From: Azoarcus sp.
GTDB taxonomy: Bacteria; Pseudomonadota; Gammaproteobacteria; Burkholderiales; Rhodocyclaceae
Length of the DNA: 6,138 nt
Direction of reading: 5' to 3'
Assembly (NCBI GenBank): GCA_031258035.1
Contig: JAIRNL010000013.1
Location: forward strand, 1 to 6,138
In this document: positions 5,866 through 6,138 of the stretch, in pieces
Position numbering within the stretch: position 1 is the first letter of the stretch
How the letters are laid out: every line of letters starts with the position of its first letter
Program-made: the position numbers and the translations under genes
The notes under the pieces: model-generated
The model's database searches: none
What the model saw: only the letters and a program-made list of their open reading frames with translations
Told to the model about the DNA's origin: nothing

Positions 5866-6138
5866 TCAAATTTGCGTATCGAGGCCGTTTTCGGCCATTT
5901 CCGCCGCGCGCAGCATGGCGCGGGCCTTGCTCTGCGTCTCCGCCCATTCGGCCTCGGGATCGGAATCGGCGACAAGGCCCGCGCCCGCCTGGACGTGGAT
6001 CTGTCCGTCCTTGAGCACTGCGGTGCGCAGGGCGATCGCCAGATCCATGTCGCCGTGAAAACCGATGTAGCCGACCGCGCCGGCGTAGAGGCCGCGCTTG
6101 ACCGGCTCCAGCTCGTCGATGATTTCCATCGCCCGCAC
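5866..6138 (-). CDS. trpE: Anthranilate synthase component I, C-terminal part
   Basis: These are the last 90 residues or so of TrpE; the rest lies beyond the right edge of the window, so the start is absent (the GTG at the edge is an internal codon). TrpE converts chorismate to anthranilate, the first committed step of tryptophan synthesis, using ammonia from the TrpG glutaminase. The conserved end of the chorismate-binding domain is clear: RAMEIIDELEPVKRG, then GAVGYIGF, MDLAIALRTAV and QAGAGLVADSDPEAEWAET, which holds the glutamates that bind magnesium in this family. The C-terminus (AENGLDTQI) is of usual length after this motif. The next gene downstream on this strand is the sigma factor, not trpG. 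Confidence 0.95.
   Translation of the reverse strand: MRAMEIIDELEPVKRGLYAGAVGYIGFHGDMDLAIALRTAVLKDGQIHVQAGAGLVADSDPEAEWAETQSKARAMLRAAEMAENGLDTQI

Overview
The window looks like part of a high-GC betaproteobacterial chromosome, most likely Rhodocyclales or Burkholderiales. This rests on the style of the TrpE tail, the FecI/FecR pair and the Bcr/CflA transporter; it is an inference from protein style, and no rRNA is present to confirm it.

Layout, left to right. Positions 1-173 hold nested palindromes of the dispersed intergenic-repeat type and no gene. Positions 174-1427 (minus) encode a YnfM-like major facilitator transporter. It is divergent from a LysR-type regulator at 1466-2371 (plus). 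The start region between them carries two dyads, one of which fits the LysR T-N11-A pattern. After a GC-rich hairpin and a possible sigma70 promoter comes a second efflux pump, of the Bcr/CflA type (2456-3718, plus). Positions 3719-4046 hold no convincing gene. They contain an AT-rich array of four roughly 17-bp units repeated at an exact 22-bp period, which resembles the multiple terminal repeats of an IS21-like element left without its transposase genes. A start-less reading frame follows the array. Then, on the minus strand, come a FecR-type anti-sigma/signal-transfer protein (4047-5108), overlapped by the 3' end of its FecI-type ECF sigma factor (5083-5727), a short leader with an orphan perfect Shine-Dalgarno sequence, and the 3' end of trpE (5866-6138, truncated by the window edge).

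The working units are two. The first is a regulator with two drug/metabolite efflux pumps, where LysR plausibly controls its divergent neighbour. The second is a fecI-fecR cell-surface signalling pair that normally serves a TonB-dependent siderophore receptor. The receptor that usually follows fecR is not next to it; the repeat array lies there instead. No clearly new system is visible. The points most worth a second look are the 22-bp array with its receptor-less fecIR pair, the SD-led mini-ORF in front of the sigma factor, and the operator-like dyads between the divergent genes.
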